In this document: piece after piece, positions 9,158 through 17,742 of the stretch
Position numbering within the stretch: the stretch's first letter is position 1
How the letters are laid out: every line of letters begins with the position of its first letter
From: a virus
Virus record (IMG/VR): IMGVR_UViG_3300022072_000114
Coordinates: 1 to 26,561 of that record
Strand: one strand, 5' to 3'
Length of the DNA: 26,561 bases
Notes under the pieces: model-generated
Database searches by the model: none
Told to the model about the DNA's origin: nothing
What the model saw: the letters and a program-made list of their open reading frames with translations, nothing else
Translations under genes and position numbers: made by a program

Positions 9158-9399
9158 TGAAGATGTATATAAGTGAAAATATAGAAAATGTTGAAGCTTT
9201 AAACAATAAAATACATTATAGTCTTTTTGTTAGCAAAGAAAGGTATTTAGCTAATAGATATAGCCCTATTTTTTTTAATGAAGAAACTAAACAGTATGGT
9301 ATTGTTATCGACTTGAACGAGCAAATAAAAGGCATACTTACAGAAGAAGAAAAGAAGCAAATAACTAAAGTAAATATAGAAGAATGGAGTTATATATAA
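9157..9399 (+). CDS. Small protein of unknown function
   Basis: This 80-residue acidic protein has no signal peptide or membrane segment. Its ATG shares one base with the stop of the lectin-fusion gene (TAATG), and its end overlaps the next gene by 16 bp, so it is embedded in the tail operon. Its features are an N-terminal strand-helix region, a YSPIFF segment around residue 43, and a charged helix (TEEEKKQITKV) near the end. It has no recognisable family. Translational coupling and position suggest a small tail-assembly factor or accessory protein. Confidence 0.55.
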   Translation: MKMYISENIENVEALNNKIHYSLFVSKERYLANRYSPIFFNEETKQYGIVIDLNEQIKGILTEEEKKQITKVNIEEWSYI

Positions 9400-9689
9400 T
9401 AATACAGATAAGTATATACAGTTCAATATTTGGATGGGTATACGTGCATGAACTTACACAAAACAGGCAGATATTAGACTTTTTAAAAGGTTATTATCAC
9501 TATCTACCTGATGTTTTAGCAAAGGTTTTAAGTTGCGAAAAATGCTTAGGCGGTTGGATAGCTTTTATATGCTACTTAGTTTATATGTTTCAATTAGATA
9601 GTATTAGCATTATTTTGGGTATAAACTTAATTTTTGCACCTATTTTGAGTATATTTGTATCACTGTTAATTAAAAGGATATTAAGGTAA
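9384..9689 (+). CDS. DUF1360-like membrane protein
   Basis: This 101-residue integral membrane protein has hydrophobic segments at about residues 3-20, 57-70 and 75-97. Between the first two is the signature C-E-K-C-L-G-G-W, with cysteines at residues 51 and 54. A C-x-x-C followed by Trp next to a membrane helix recalls DUF1360 proteins, found in phages and bacteria with unknown function. The gene overlaps the upstream small gene by 16 bp, and its stop shares a base with the next ATG. A membrane protein inside a tail operon is odd; a role in assembly at the membrane or in host takeover is only a guess. Confidence 0.6.
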   Translation: MELYIIIQISIYSSIFGWVYVHELTQNRQILDFLKGYYHYLPDVLAKVLSCEKCLGGWIAFICYLVYMFQLDSISIILGINLIFAPILSIFVSLLIKRILR

Positions 9690-10246
9690 TGGCGAAGATA
9701 ATAGATAAAATTAGAGGGTATTTTGACAATACAGATAAAAAGATTGATGCTGTTATCCCTATGCGTAATCTAGTAGATGAAAATGGCGAGTTACAAACCG
9801 AATTTGTAGCAAATGGTAGCAAATATACTATTATGCCGGCCAAGTTGGTATTTAATATAAAAAGGCGTAGGGCTTATGAAGATTTACATCGAATGTTTGC
9901 AACAGGGAAAACACCTACAGAGCAATTTAAGGCTATTTTGTCTATCAAGGAGCAGATGATACAAATGTCTACACAAGCTAACTTTCAAAAAGGAATTTCT
10001 AACCTTTGGGAAAACGTAATCAATCAAATAGAGTGCTTTAAGAATGTAAATAATAAAAACTCAATAGCTTACTATATAGCAAGTCTATTCATAATCAAAG
10101 ATGGCGAAGATATAAGTGATTGGGATTTTGAAACAGCAGACAAGAAAATAGACGATTGGACGAAAGAAAATATTAATCCATCTTTTTTTTTCGAGTTGGC
10201 TCTAATAACATCGGACGAGTGCAAGGAGATTTTGAAAGCCGACTAA
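9689..10246 (+). CDS. Tail assembly chaperone, short form (gpG-like)
   Basis: This 185-residue, mostly helical protein lies two genes before the tape measure, the standard place for the lambda G/GT-type chaperone that coats the tape measure during tail assembly. Near its 3' end a run of nine T followed by C (10183-10192) contains the heptamer T TTT TTC in the correct frame. The -1 frame is open from there through the next gene. Ribosomes that do not slip make this 185-aa form; those that slip make an extended form. No motif defines the family, so the call rests on gene order plus the slippery site. Confidence 0.8.
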   Translation: MAKIIDKIRGYFDNTDKKIDAVIPMRNLVDENGELQTEFVANGSKYTIMPAKLVFNIKRRRAYEDLHRMFATGKTPTEQFKAILSIKEQMIQMSTQANFQKGISNLWENVINQIECFKNVNNKNSIAYYIASLFIIKDGEDISDWDFETADKKIDDWTKENINPSFFFELALITSDECKEILKAD

Positions 10247-10494
10247 ATGGCTTAATAGATTTTCAAGAAGATGATGGCAAGTTATTAGGGCGATTTTATG
10301 ACGTTAAATTTAAAGCGAATGGGAGTTATACTTATAAGGATATAACAGTAACAAGCGAACAAGATTTAATTGATAGTATTAGTATTATAATTGACAATAG
10401 CGGTTATGATGCTGAATATTTAAAACGCTGCTATTTTGTTGAGTTTTACCAAATACTTTACAATATAAAAGCAAAGTTAGAAAAAGACAAATAA
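9689..10494 (+). CDS. Tail assembly chaperone, frameshifted long form (gpGT-like)
   Basis: This is the predicted fusion product made by -1 ribosomal frameshifting. Codons 1-168 are read in the first frame to the TTC at 10190-10192. After a one-base backward slip on T TTT TTC, reading continues at CGA (10192) in the -1 frame for 100 more residues to the stop at 10492-10494, about 268 residues in all. No stop interrupts the new frame between the site and the end; the nearest upstream stop in that frame is TAA at 10174-10176, before the slippery run. In lambda, GT binds the tape measure and recruits tail-tube subunits. The layout here is the same, but slippage itself is inferred. Confidence 0.75.
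10186..10192 (+). promoter_or_regulatory. -1 programmed frameshift slippery site
   Basis: T TTT TTC in the zero frame of the chaperone gene, inside a nine-T run followed by C. It fits the X XXY YYZ rule: after slipping back one base both tRNAs still read TTT. The region downstream (10193-10240) has no obvious strong hairpin by eye. The T-run itself could also permit transcriptional slippage. Confidence 0.75.
10219..10494 (+). CDS. T-like extension of the tail chaperone, probably not independently translated
   Basis: The -1 frame downstream of the slippery run encodes a 91-residue segment if begun at the GTG at 10219; the open frame extends upstream to 10177. The GTG has no ribosome-binding context and overlaps the short chaperone gene by 28 bp, unlike the ATG starts with A-rich leaders used by neighbours. 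The sequence is acidic, with an N-terminal loop and two helices. It is better read as the GT-specific domain reached by frameshifting. Independent translation from GTG cannot be ruled out. Confidence 0.6.
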   Translation: MQGDFESRLNGLIDFQEDDGKLLGRFYDVKFKANGSYTYKDITVTSEQDLIDSISIIIDNSGYDAEYLKRCYFVEFYQILYNIKAKLEKDK

Positions 10495-10495
10495 A

Positions 10496-13147
10496 ATGGC
10501 ATTTGAACAAATAGTAACAATAACAGCAGACGATAGCGGGATAGTCCAATCCTTGCAAGATATATCAAGTCAAGCAAGTGTGGCAAGTTCATCTATTGAC
10601 GAGATAGGGCAATCTGTAACTGAAAGTTTTAACCCTAAAGGCTTAGATAAGTTTGAAAAAGAGTTAGGCGACACATCAAAGGCTATTAAAAAAGCTAGTG
10701 ATGATACAACTAAACTAAATAGTAACACTAAAAAAACGGCTACTAGTGTAAATCAGTTGAGTAATTCGGTGGGTGTATTAGGTCGTAGCTTTGGAGGTCT
10801 TAGGAGTGGCATTAGGAATTTAGGAAAGGCATTTAAGGCGTTATTAGCTAATCCTGTACTGTTAGTATTCGTTGCTTTAGTTGGTGCTGTTACGGCATTA
10901 TTTAAGGCGTTTTCATCTACTAAGAAGGGGGCTGAATTTCTAGGACAAGCAAGTGCAGCACTAGGGGCTGTTTTAGATGTTTTGCGTGACATTGTTGTGA
11001 ACGTAGGTAGTGCTATAATTAGTGCTTTTGAGAATCCTTTAGAAAGTATAAAGTCATTAGGTAAAGCTATTATTACTAATGTATTTAACCGATTTAAGGC
11101 TGTTTTATTGATTGCAGAAAGTACGCTTGAAACACTAAAGGCTTTAGGTACGCTTGATTATGACAGATTAAAGAAAAGTGTAGTTGATCTCAATACGGCA
11201 TTAACACAACTAAGTACAGGATTAGATGCAGAACAACAAAAAGCGTTTGGTAATGCTATAAAAAATACAACTGAAGAAATAAAACGAGAAGCAGCAGCAG
11301 CATTTGCATTACAAAAACAATTAGACGCAGTAGTAGATACACAAAGACGGCTATCAGTTCAAAGGGCTAAATTAAACACTCAATTAGTTAAAGCACGAGA
11401 TATAGCGAGTGATGCCAATAAACCTTTGGCCGAAAGGATAGAAGCACTTGATAATGTTATTAAGTTAGAAGATACACAATTAAAAAAAGAGATAGCAGCA
11501 CAGGGGCAAAGAGTAAAGGCATTAAAGGCTTTAGCTTCTCAATCTGATAGCGACAAACAGACACTTGACGAAATAGCACAGGCAGAAATTAAACTAGCTA
11601 ATCTAAGGACACAATCAGAACAAAGGCTTTTAAATATTCGCAGACAAAGACAGTCTTTAGATAATCAAGCAATAAAACAACAAGCCGACATTGCAGCGTT
11701 TCAACTTGAAATTAACAATTTACTTGTAGATGAAAGTAAAAAGACGGCAGAACAAATAGCACTAGATGAGAAAAAAGCAAGGGATAAGAGTATAACAGAT
11801 TCTTTAGTAAGTAAGAAGAACCAACAAGATTTATTATTAGTTTCTGAACAAGTCTATCAAAAACAATTAGAAGCTATCAAGGTAGAAGCAGCGGCAAAAG
11901 CTAAACTGCTACAAAAAACGACATTTGATGCAGCAGTACAGGACCAACTAAAAAACATAAACTTACAGGCTGAAATAGCAACGTTAGAGTTAGATAGTAA
12001 GCAAGAAAAAGAAAGACAATCTTTTGCTATAACTGCTAAAAGCGAAGCAGAGATTACAGATTTTCAAAGAGTACAAAGCGAAGAAAGGGCTTTATTAGAA
12101 CTACAGCTACAACAAACAAGATTAGAAGCTATTAGGGCTTTTAGTACAGATGCTACAGAAGAAGAAAAGAAACGCCTAGATACTGAAATAGAATTAGTAA
12201 AAACATCTATTAGGGGTGTAGGTGTAGCGATAGAAGAAGAAAAGGCAAAAACAAAAGGTTCTGGGCTGTTTGGAATGCTTGGATTAGGACAGGAAACACA
12301 AAGCAATATACAAGCTATACAAGGTGCATTAAACCAGGTAACTAAAGCGGTTAGTGATGCTGTAGGGGAACAAATAAAGGCACTACAAAAAGAGGTAGAT
12401 TTTAGAAATGATAAAATAGATGACTTGAAAAGCGATTTAGCTACTGAAATAGATTTAGCTAATCTTGGCAAAGCTGCTAATATTGAAAATATACAAGATC
12501 AGATAAAGAAAGAAGAAAAGGCACGAGATATAGCAGAGCAGAAAAAGAAAGAAGCAGCTAAAACACAATTTGCACTAGATACGGCACTACAAGCAAGTAA
12601 CTTAATTACATCTATATCTGCATTATACTCTAGTCTTAGTGGTTTGCCGTTTGGTATTGGTGTGGCATTAGCTACTGCCCTTAGTGCGGTTATGATAGGT
12701 AGTTTTGTGGCTTCTAAGGTATCAGTAGGTAATTCAGTAGGATTTAAAGATGGTGGTTATACTGGTAATATGGGCGTTGATGATGAAGCAGGTGTGACAC
12801 ACGGACAAGAATTTGTACTTGATGCAAAAACGACAAAGGATTTAAAGCTAAAAGGTAAGACGATGCAACAAGCTAGAAGCCTATTATTAGGGAATCATAG
12901 TACAGACTTAAACAACGGCATACAAGTAAACCTACAAGCTAAAAAACAACGTGTAGAAGCTGCAAGGTATCAAGCGTATAAAGACGGCATAAAAGAAGCT
13001 ATAAATGGTCAATCTAAGTACCTAACAGCTATTAGAGAAGCAGTAAAACAAATACCTACAGTCATCCCATTAGGAGATAAGGCACAGGTAAGAACTAAAG
13101 ACAACAAAGGTAATACAACAATAGAAACAGTAAAAGCAAGTAATTAA
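10496..13147 (+). CDS. Tail tape measure protein
   Basis: At 883 residues this is the longest gene in the window. It is rich in Ala, Gln, Lys and Glu, with long coiled-coil stretches (about 240-560 and 600-690). Hydrophobic segments lie at about residues 116-139 and 700-741, as usual for tape measures that insert into the host membrane. Near the C terminus the segment GFKDGGYTG, followed by GVTHGQEFVLD at about residues 755-780, matches a motif widespread at tape-measure C termini. It follows the chaperone pair by 1 bp. At about 0.15 nm per residue, the family's rule of thumb, the tail would be near 130 nm. No peptidase or lysozyme domain was noticed. Confidence 0.92.
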   Translation: MAFEQIVTITADDSGIVQSLQDISSQASVASSSIDEIGQSVTESFNPKGLDKFEKELGDTSKAIKKASDDTTKLNSNTKKTATSVNQLSNSVGVLGRSFGGLRSGIRNLGKAFKALLANPVLLVFVALVGAVTALFKAFSSTKKGAEFLGQASAALGAVLDVLRDIVVNVGSAIISAFENPLESIKSLGKAIITNVFNRFKAVLLIAESTLETLKALGTLDYDRLKKSVVDLNTALTQLSTGLDAEQQKAFGNAIKNTTEEIKREAAAAFALQKQLDAVVDTQRRLSVQRAKLNTQLVKARDIASDANKPLAERIEALDNVIKLEDTQLKKEIAAQGQRVKALKALASQSDSDKQTLDEIAQAEIKLANLRTQSEQRLLNIRRQRQSLDNQAIKQQADIAAFQLEINNLLVDESKKTAEQIALDEKKARDKSITDSLVSKKNQQDLLLVSEQVYQKQLEAIKVEAAAKAKLLQKTTFDAAVQDQLKNINLQAEIATLELDSKQEKERQSFAITAKSEAEITDFQRVQSEERALLELQLQQTRLEAIRAFSTDATEEEKKRLDTEIELVKTSIRGVGVAIEEEKAKTKGSGLFGMLGLGQETQSNIQAIQGALNQVTKAVSDAVGEQIKALQKEVDFRNDKIDDLKSDLATEIDLANLGKAANIENIQDQIKKEEKARDIAEQKKKEAAKTQFALDTALQASNLITSISALYSSLSGLPFGIGVALATALSAVMIGSFVASKVSVGNSVGFKDGGYTGNMGVDDEAGVTHGQEFVLDAKTTKDLKLKGKTMQQARSLLLGNHSTDLNNGIQVNLQAKKQRVEAARYQAYKDGIKEAINGQSKYLTAIREAVKQIPTVIPLGDKAQVRTKDNKGNTTIETVKASN

Positions 13148-13167
13148 TTTTTAACTAAATATTTTAA

Positions 13168-13737
13168 ATGATGAACAAATTTATTTTAAGAAAGGACATG
13201 ACAAAAGAGGAAGTGGATTTTTTAAATAGTGTTGGATTCCCAACATATCCACTATCTCACACTAAGACAGTTCAAAAGCGAACTAAAAGACAATTTGCAA
13301 ATGGTGGATATTTTGATAAGCAAGTATTAGAAGCAGGTGACGAATTTTACATGATTGTACCCACTCAAATAGCTAAAAGACAAATTGGCTACAAAGAAGC
13401 AGAAGAGAAAAGAGCAAGAGAAGAGGGCGTGCCAGCATCAAATAAGCACAAAGCGGTAACACATGATTACATTTTCCTAAAAGACTTACAGGCAGAAGCA
13501 GATAGAATATGTAGACTATACTGCACCCCTAAAGCAACCCCAAGTATGGCAGCAGCAGAGGTAAAAGAAGTTGAAGCACCTAAGAAAGCCCAAGCAGATG
13601 TAAAAGGGTTGTCTAATAAAGATAAATCTACAGTCAAAAAGATGTATCAAGATGAAGAAAAAGACTCTAAAGAAATAGCCGAAGCATTGGGCGTTGATGA
13701 AAAAAGAGTTATTGAGTACCTTAAAAAATTAAGCTAA
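13168..13737 (+). CDS. Unknown protein with C-terminal helix-turn-helix-like segment
   Basis: This 189-residue protein lies between the tape measure and scaffold genes. Residues 1-70 look globular and basic (KTVQKRTKRQF near 36-46). An Ala/Glu/Lys-rich linker spans about 125-145. Residues 148-189 (SNKDKSTVKKMYQ..., then KEIAEALGVDEKRVIEYLK) have the helix-turn-helix shape of a sigma- or homeodomain-like DNA-binding fold. Two in-frame ATGs (13168, 13171) are possible. It may be a head assembly factor or a regulator of late genes. No family is recognised, and its stop shares a base with the next ATG. Confidence 0.6.
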   Translation: MMNKFILRKDMTKEEVDFLNSVGFPTYPLSHTKTVQKRTKRQFANGGYFDKQVLEAGDEFYMIVPTQIAKRQIGYKEAEEKRAREEGVPASNKHKAVTHDYIFLKDLQAEADRICRLYCTPKATPSMAAAEVKEVEAPKKAQADVKGLSNKDKSTVKKMYQDEEKDSKEIAEALGVDEKRVIEYLKKLS

Positions 13738-13940
13738 TGTTTAAGTATAGAAAAAAAAGAAGGTTTTGGACTTCTAATAAAGAGAATAAATGGGATGAAT
13801 GCACAGCAGAACAAAAAGTACAAATAGAAACATCTGCACCTGCTAAATTCGAATTTAAAGAAATAAAGCAGCCAAAACCCACTCCAAGCATGGAAAAAGC
13901 AAAAAAGAGTACAAAAAAACCCACAGAAGAGGTTAAATAA
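13737..13940 (+). CDS. Small Lys-rich protein of unknown function
   Basis: This 67-residue, very basic protein starts with YRKKRRFW and ends in a Lys/Thr/Pro/Glu-rich tail, probably disordered. The segment PTPSM near residue 50 echoes ATPSM in the linker of the preceding protein, a short resemblance that may be chance. Its ATG overlaps the previous stop by one base. Its position before the scaffold gene suggests a small head protein. No family is recognised. Confidence 0.5.
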   Translation: MFKYRKKRRFWTSNKENKWDECTAEQKVQIETSAPAKFEFKEIKQPKPTPSMEKAKKSTKKPTEEVK

Positions 13941-13963
13941 TTGTTTTTTAAACTAAAATAACG

Positions 13964-13971
13964 TATATTTG
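13964..13971 (+). promoter_or_regulatory. Weak candidate promoter element before the scaffold gene
   Basis: TATATTTG fits TAnnTTTG, with ATTG ending 20 bp upstream (13940-13943) as a partial -33 element. It ends only one base before the ATG at 13972, so transcription would normally begin inside the gene unless the transcript is nearly leaderless. The match may be chance. Confidence 0.25.
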
Positions 13972-14856
13972 ATGGATAAGGAAATAAAGGAGGCGTTTTT
14001 AAACGCTGTTACACGCTTCACAGGCGTAAAGAATTCGGACTTAGTAGCTTCTACTAAGGATTTAGAGATTACAGATTTTAATGATTTAGTTAGTGCAGTA
14101 GAGAGTACAGTTATTTCTCACAATGAGAATAAAAACGAAGAGCTCAAAGGCAAATACACACGTCAAGCACATACTAAGACTGAAAAATTAATAAAGGAAT
14201 CTTTGCCTAATTTTCAATTTTCTAGCAATAAGCAAAAAGATATGTTTGCAGAGCTAAAAGAAGAGTTAGAAAACAAAGGAGATACCAAAGATGAAAAACC
14301 GTTTACAATTTCACAGGCATTGCAACTCAAAGAGGTACAGGATTATATCCAAGCCGAAAAAGAGAAATACAAAGATGAACATTTAGGACAGTTTAAAAAC
14401 GACCAAAGACTAAAAGAGTTAGCCGTTTCTAAATTAAAGACTTTAAATGCTAATTTGAGTAAAGACGAAAAAAGGCAAAAGCTACAAATTGAAACTACTT
14501 TAAAAGCCCTCAAAGAAAAGTACAAAATTACTTTTGATGAAGATGGCAGAGAGGTAATAAAAGATAAAGATGGCGAACGCATTTTTGACGAAAAGCAAAG
14601 CAGATTTTTAGAATTTGATGACTTATTAAAAAGAGTTAGCCCTGTAGATTTCTTAGACGAAACACAACAAATAAACACACCCCCAAACCCTAAAGGCAAT
14701 GGGGCGAATGTTAATAATACTTTTGGATTTACTAGTGACGAACTTGGTAAAATTGGACTTTCAGAGTTCCAAAAAGCCGAATCAGAAGGTAACCCAGAGA
14801 AAGCCGATTTTATTTTACAACAAATGGAGTTGAACGAACAAAAAAACAACTCTTAA
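13972..14856 (+). CDS. Capsid scaffolding protein
   Basis: This 294-residue, highly charged protein lies directly before the major capsid gene. Long Lys/Glu helices fill about residues 45-215, with a Pro/Asn-rich hinge at about 228-245 (TPPNPKGNGANVNN) and a short C-terminal domain (TSDELGKIGLSEF...) that probably binds the coat protein. Helical, acidic-basic composition and position are the hallmarks of scaffolds, which shape the prohead and then leave. A TTG one codon upstream (13969) is possible, but ATG at 13972 is preferred. No protease domain was seen. Confidence 0.8.
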   Translation: MDKEIKEAFLNAVTRFTGVKNSDLVASTKDLEITDFNDLVSAVESTVISHNENKNEELKGKYTRQAHTKTEKLIKESLPNFQFSSNKQKDMFAELKEELENKGDTKDEKPFTISQALQLKEVQDYIQAEKEKYKDEHLGQFKNDQRLKELAVSKLKTLNANLSKDEKRQKLQIETTLKALKEKYKITFDEDGREVIKDKDGERIFDEKQSRFLEFDDLLKRVSPVDFLDETQQINTPPNPKGNGANVNNTFGFTSDELGKIGLSEFQKAESEGNPEKADFILQQMELNEQKNNS

Positions 14857-14868
14857 AACTTTTATACT

Positions 14869-15999
14869 ATGCCTAATGATGTAACAGCATCGAAAATGGA
14901 GATTATCTTCGCTAAGATGTCCAGAGTTTTCAAAAACAAATCTAATGTTCAATTAGAACTTAGAAACACACCAGTCACAGCCCCATTATTGGCTGAAAGA
15001 CAAGTAGCCACTTTAGAACCACTACAAGCAGGTACAAACGCATCTTGTACAGGTACACGTATTTGGTATTCTGTAGCCGACAACACTTCTGAAATTACAA
15101 TAGGTTCAACCGCTGTAACTTCTGCTTGTGATATTGCACAAGGAGATGGCGTTTCAACTGTAGCGGTAGATTATGATTTTAATCTATTCTCAAAAAGTGT
15201 AATTTCTTTGAATGATGATGATTGTGATAATCATTATAAATTTGATGAAAGAGTAGCTGAGTTGATGATGCACAGACAAACAATGATCGTTCAAGGTATT
15301 AACACTAAGTTTATCACAGAATTAGAAGCTAACAAATCTACACCTGTTGCTACTGATTTACCTGATGGTGTTACTATCGTTTTAGGTGATTACACTATGA
15401 CAGACGCTGACTATTGGAATGGCACTAAGACACAAGAAGCCCTTGCAAACGTTATGTATTTGGCTGATAAGCATGGAATTACTGACTATGTAGTTTTATC
15501 TGGTAGAAGTTTACAAACTGCATCTATTGTAGCATCATTTAATGGTGGTAATGTAGGTAATGATAAGTTTGGAAATAGTGTAGCGTTTGGAGAATCAAAC
15601 TTATACTTTGACAAGAGAAACCTTGATAGAGTTGTAGGCGATGATTGTCTATTTATTGTAGATTCAAGAGCATACGCTTCTTATTTCTATGCTGAATACC
15701 CTACTACACCAATGGAAGTTGGCGACAAAGACGGTACTATTAAGGTATCAGTTCCTTTACGTTATTACAACAACTTTGATAAAGACAATAATAGCACGTC
15801 TGTATTCCAATTCTTCAATGGTACGTCTATGCAAGATGCTTATGTAGATGTATTATATCAAAAAGATTGTGATAAAACAACAAACAAAAACAAAAAGATT
15901 CGTTTGTTGCACAATTGGGAGTATGATTTGACTGGTATGTTTGCCCTTGCACCAAACAACGGAGCTGAAACTGGAATCGTTAAAATCGTTAAAGGGTAA
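14869..15999 (+). CDS. Major capsid protein
   Basis: This 376-residue protein is probably the main shell subunit. It follows the scaffold gene by 12 bp. It appears to use more C-ending codons for Phe, Asn and Ile than its neighbours, as expected for the most highly expressed virion gene. The N-terminal 40 residues form a basic helix, then come beta-rich segments, a central helix-rich region (DERVAELMMHRQTMIVQGINTKF split over about 125-148) and late strands, which fit an HK97-like fold in outline. Five cysteines are present. No domain was matched directly; the call depends on gene order, scaffold adjacency and codon use. Its stop shares a base with the next start. Confidence 0.78.
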   Translation: MPNDVTASKMEIIFAKMSRVFKNKSNVQLELRNTPVTAPLLAERQVATLEPLQAGTNASCTGTRIWYSVADNTSEITIGSTAVTSACDIAQGDGVSTVAVDYDFNLFSKSVISLNDDDCDNHYKFDERVAELMMHRQTMIVQGINTKFITELEANKSTPVATDLPDGVTIVLGDYTMTDADYWNGTKTQEALANVMYLADKHGITDYVVLSGRSLQTASIVASFNGGNVGNDKFGNSVAFGESNLYFDKRNLDRVVGDDCLFIVDSRAYASYFYAEYPTTPMEVGDKDGTIKVSVPLRYYNNFDKDNNSTSVFQFFNGTSMQDAYVDVLYQKDCDKTTNKNKKIRLLHNWEYDLTGMFALAPNNGAETGIVKIVKG

Positions 16000-17138
16000 T
16001 GTTAGATTGTCTAACAAATATAATAGGTCTTTCAGATACTGAATGTGACTGTTGGGACGATACAAAGCCGATGGACTTTGCGGAATTAAACGCGAGTTCG
16101 TCTGGCTTGTATGTTCTAAATAGTGACAGTTTGCCTATCAATATGGCTAATGCAGGTTCTGACTGCTCAAATGGTAGTATTTGGGATATAGCTATAGATG
16201 CACGAGAAAAGGCAATAAAGCAAACATTAACCGACTTTCTAAACGGAGTTAATACAAGATTAGACCAGAGATTCGCACCATTTAAGACTATAGGCGATGA
16301 CTATTATAAAACTGCCGAGTTTGTACAAAATACAGCTAATTACGCAGGTTTTTATATTGAGCCTTATAGGATTAAAGGCGGTGCAATAACTGTAAATAGT
16401 GTTGATATTAATTTCTTTAGCGGTATAACAGCACCTACTAATGTAACAATAGAGGTTTATAACTCTAGGGATTTTACTAATGTACTTACATCTGCTACTG
16501 TATCAGTAACAGGGAATAAAGAAGTATTTACGGCTACATTCCCTACTCCTTTTGTTATTGATTTAACCAATTCAAGACCTGACAAAAACGAGCGTTTTTA
16601 TTTTGTTTATCAAATCCCTGTAGGGGCTAAACCGATAAACAACAATATAAAACAAGGTTGCGGGTGTGGTAGTAGAAATGAGTATCAAGACGACCCATTT
16701 TTGATGGTTTTAAATAATCAAGGTGGTGTACAATCTGATACTATATTAGACTTAGAAAATGGTTATTTTACATCTACTATGCAAGGTCTTAGATTGAACG
16801 CTGTTTTTAGTTGCGATTACTATAGTTGGTTGTGTGAATTAGCACAAGACCCAAATACTCCTACTTTTGGAGGTCGTTTAAATCTTGGGTGGGCTTTAGC
16901 TGATTGTATAAAAGCATGGTCTATTATGTCGGTTGCCGATACAATACTTAAAAGTAAAAGAATAGGTTACTACACGATGGTACTAGATCCACAAGTTTTA
17001 GTATCAGAAATACAAAGGCAAAAACAAATATACGATGATGGTATAGATAATTTAGTTTATCATATGCCTAAAGATGTAAGTGACTGCCTAGTATGCAAAG
17101 ACCGAACATTTATTAATAAAAATTCAATAAAAATATAA
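15999..17138 (+). CDS. Cys-rich virion protein, possible head-tail connector
   Basis: This 379-residue protein has eleven cysteines, including CDCW near the start, GCGCG near the middle (about residues 220-224) and DCLVC near the end. Residues 120-200 form a beta-sandwich-like segment (VTIEVYNSRDF, then FVIDLTNSRPDKNERFYFVYQ). The ends look helical. Because it directly follows the capsid gene and precedes the tail tube, it may be a connector or a capsid decoration protein. No family is recognised. The cysteines could form disulfides or bind metal in the virion. Confidence 0.65.
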   Translation: MLDCLTNIIGLSDTECDCWDDTKPMDFAELNASSSGLYVLNSDSLPINMANAGSDCSNGSIWDIAIDAREKAIKQTLTDFLNGVNTRLDQRFAPFKTIGDDYYKTAEFVQNTANYAGFYIEPYRIKGGAITVNSVDINFFSGITAPTNVTIEVYNSRDFTNVLTSATVSVTGNKEVFTATFPTPFVIDLTNSRPDKNERFYFVYQIPVGAKPINNNIKQGCGCGSRNEYQDDPFLMVLNNQGGVQSDTILDLENGYFTSTMQGLRLNAVFSCDYYSWLCELAQDPNTPTFGGRLNLGWALADCIKAWSIMSVADTILKSKRIGYYTMVLDPQVLVSEIQRQKQIYDDGIDNLVYHMPKDVSDCLVCKDRTFINKNSIKI

Positions 17139-17141
17139 ATT

Positions 17142-17720
17142 ATGCCTGTAAATATATCAGCCGTTGATTGTTCGGCTCTAGATTGCGATGGTGTTTTAGG
17201 TGCAGCAGGTACGCAAGTACAATATTGCCCTAAAGGTATCAAACGCTCTCAATTAAGTAGTGTTATTTTAGTTAATCCAACTGTAGGTACATTGGTAGCC
17301 AATTGGGGCAATGCTTTAGTAGCTTTAGATTTTGACATTGACAACACAGATGCAACAGATGTAAAGCAAAAACAATTCTTTGGCAAAGGTTCTATTTCTG
17401 AAAGTGAGTCAAGCGAAATCGAATTAAACGACTTCCAAACTTACAATTTGGGCGATACTAATACAGCTACATTCTCTATATATGACATAGACGAAGCAAC
17501 ACACGAATACTGGTCAAAAGTAAAGTGTGGCATTATTAAGCCTTTAGGTTATTTTACTACTGTAGATTCTGAAATTATCGGGGTTGCAGCAGGTTTAAAT
17601 TTTTCAAGTATCAAACCGAATCTAATTTTTGATGAGGGCAAAGATGCGGTAAAACGTATTGATGTAACATTTACTTGGGAAGCTAAGACATTCCCAGATG
17701 TATATCCTTATCCTTTATAA
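17142..17720 (+). CDS. Probable major tail tube protein
   Basis: This 192-residue, beta-rich protein follows the Cys-rich virion gene by 3 bp and is the last gene before a strong terminator. Strands alternate with loops, one helix-like segment lies near residues 125-135 (DEATHEYWSKV), and the C terminus is a strand followed by a Tyr/Pro tail. Size, beta content and gene position suit a tail tube subunit, which polymerises around the tape measure. It has four cysteines, two of them close to the start. The family is inferred, not matched. Confidence 0.6.
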   Translation: MPVNISAVDCSALDCDGVLGAAGTQVQYCPKGIKRSQLSSVILVNPTVGTLVANWGNALVALDFDIDNTDATDVKQKQFFGKGSISESESSEIELNDFQTYNLGDTNTATFSIYDIDEATHEYWSKVKCGIIKPLGYFTTVDSEIIGVAAGLNFSSIKPNLIFDEGKDAVKRIDVTFTWEAKTFPDVYPYPL

Positions 17721-17742
17721 TATTTATTATACTTCATTATTT

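Noticed and set aside
14343-14849. Minus-strand 168-codon frame
   Set aside because: Ser/Phe/Leu-rich shadow of the scaffold gene, opposite in strand to the whole late block.
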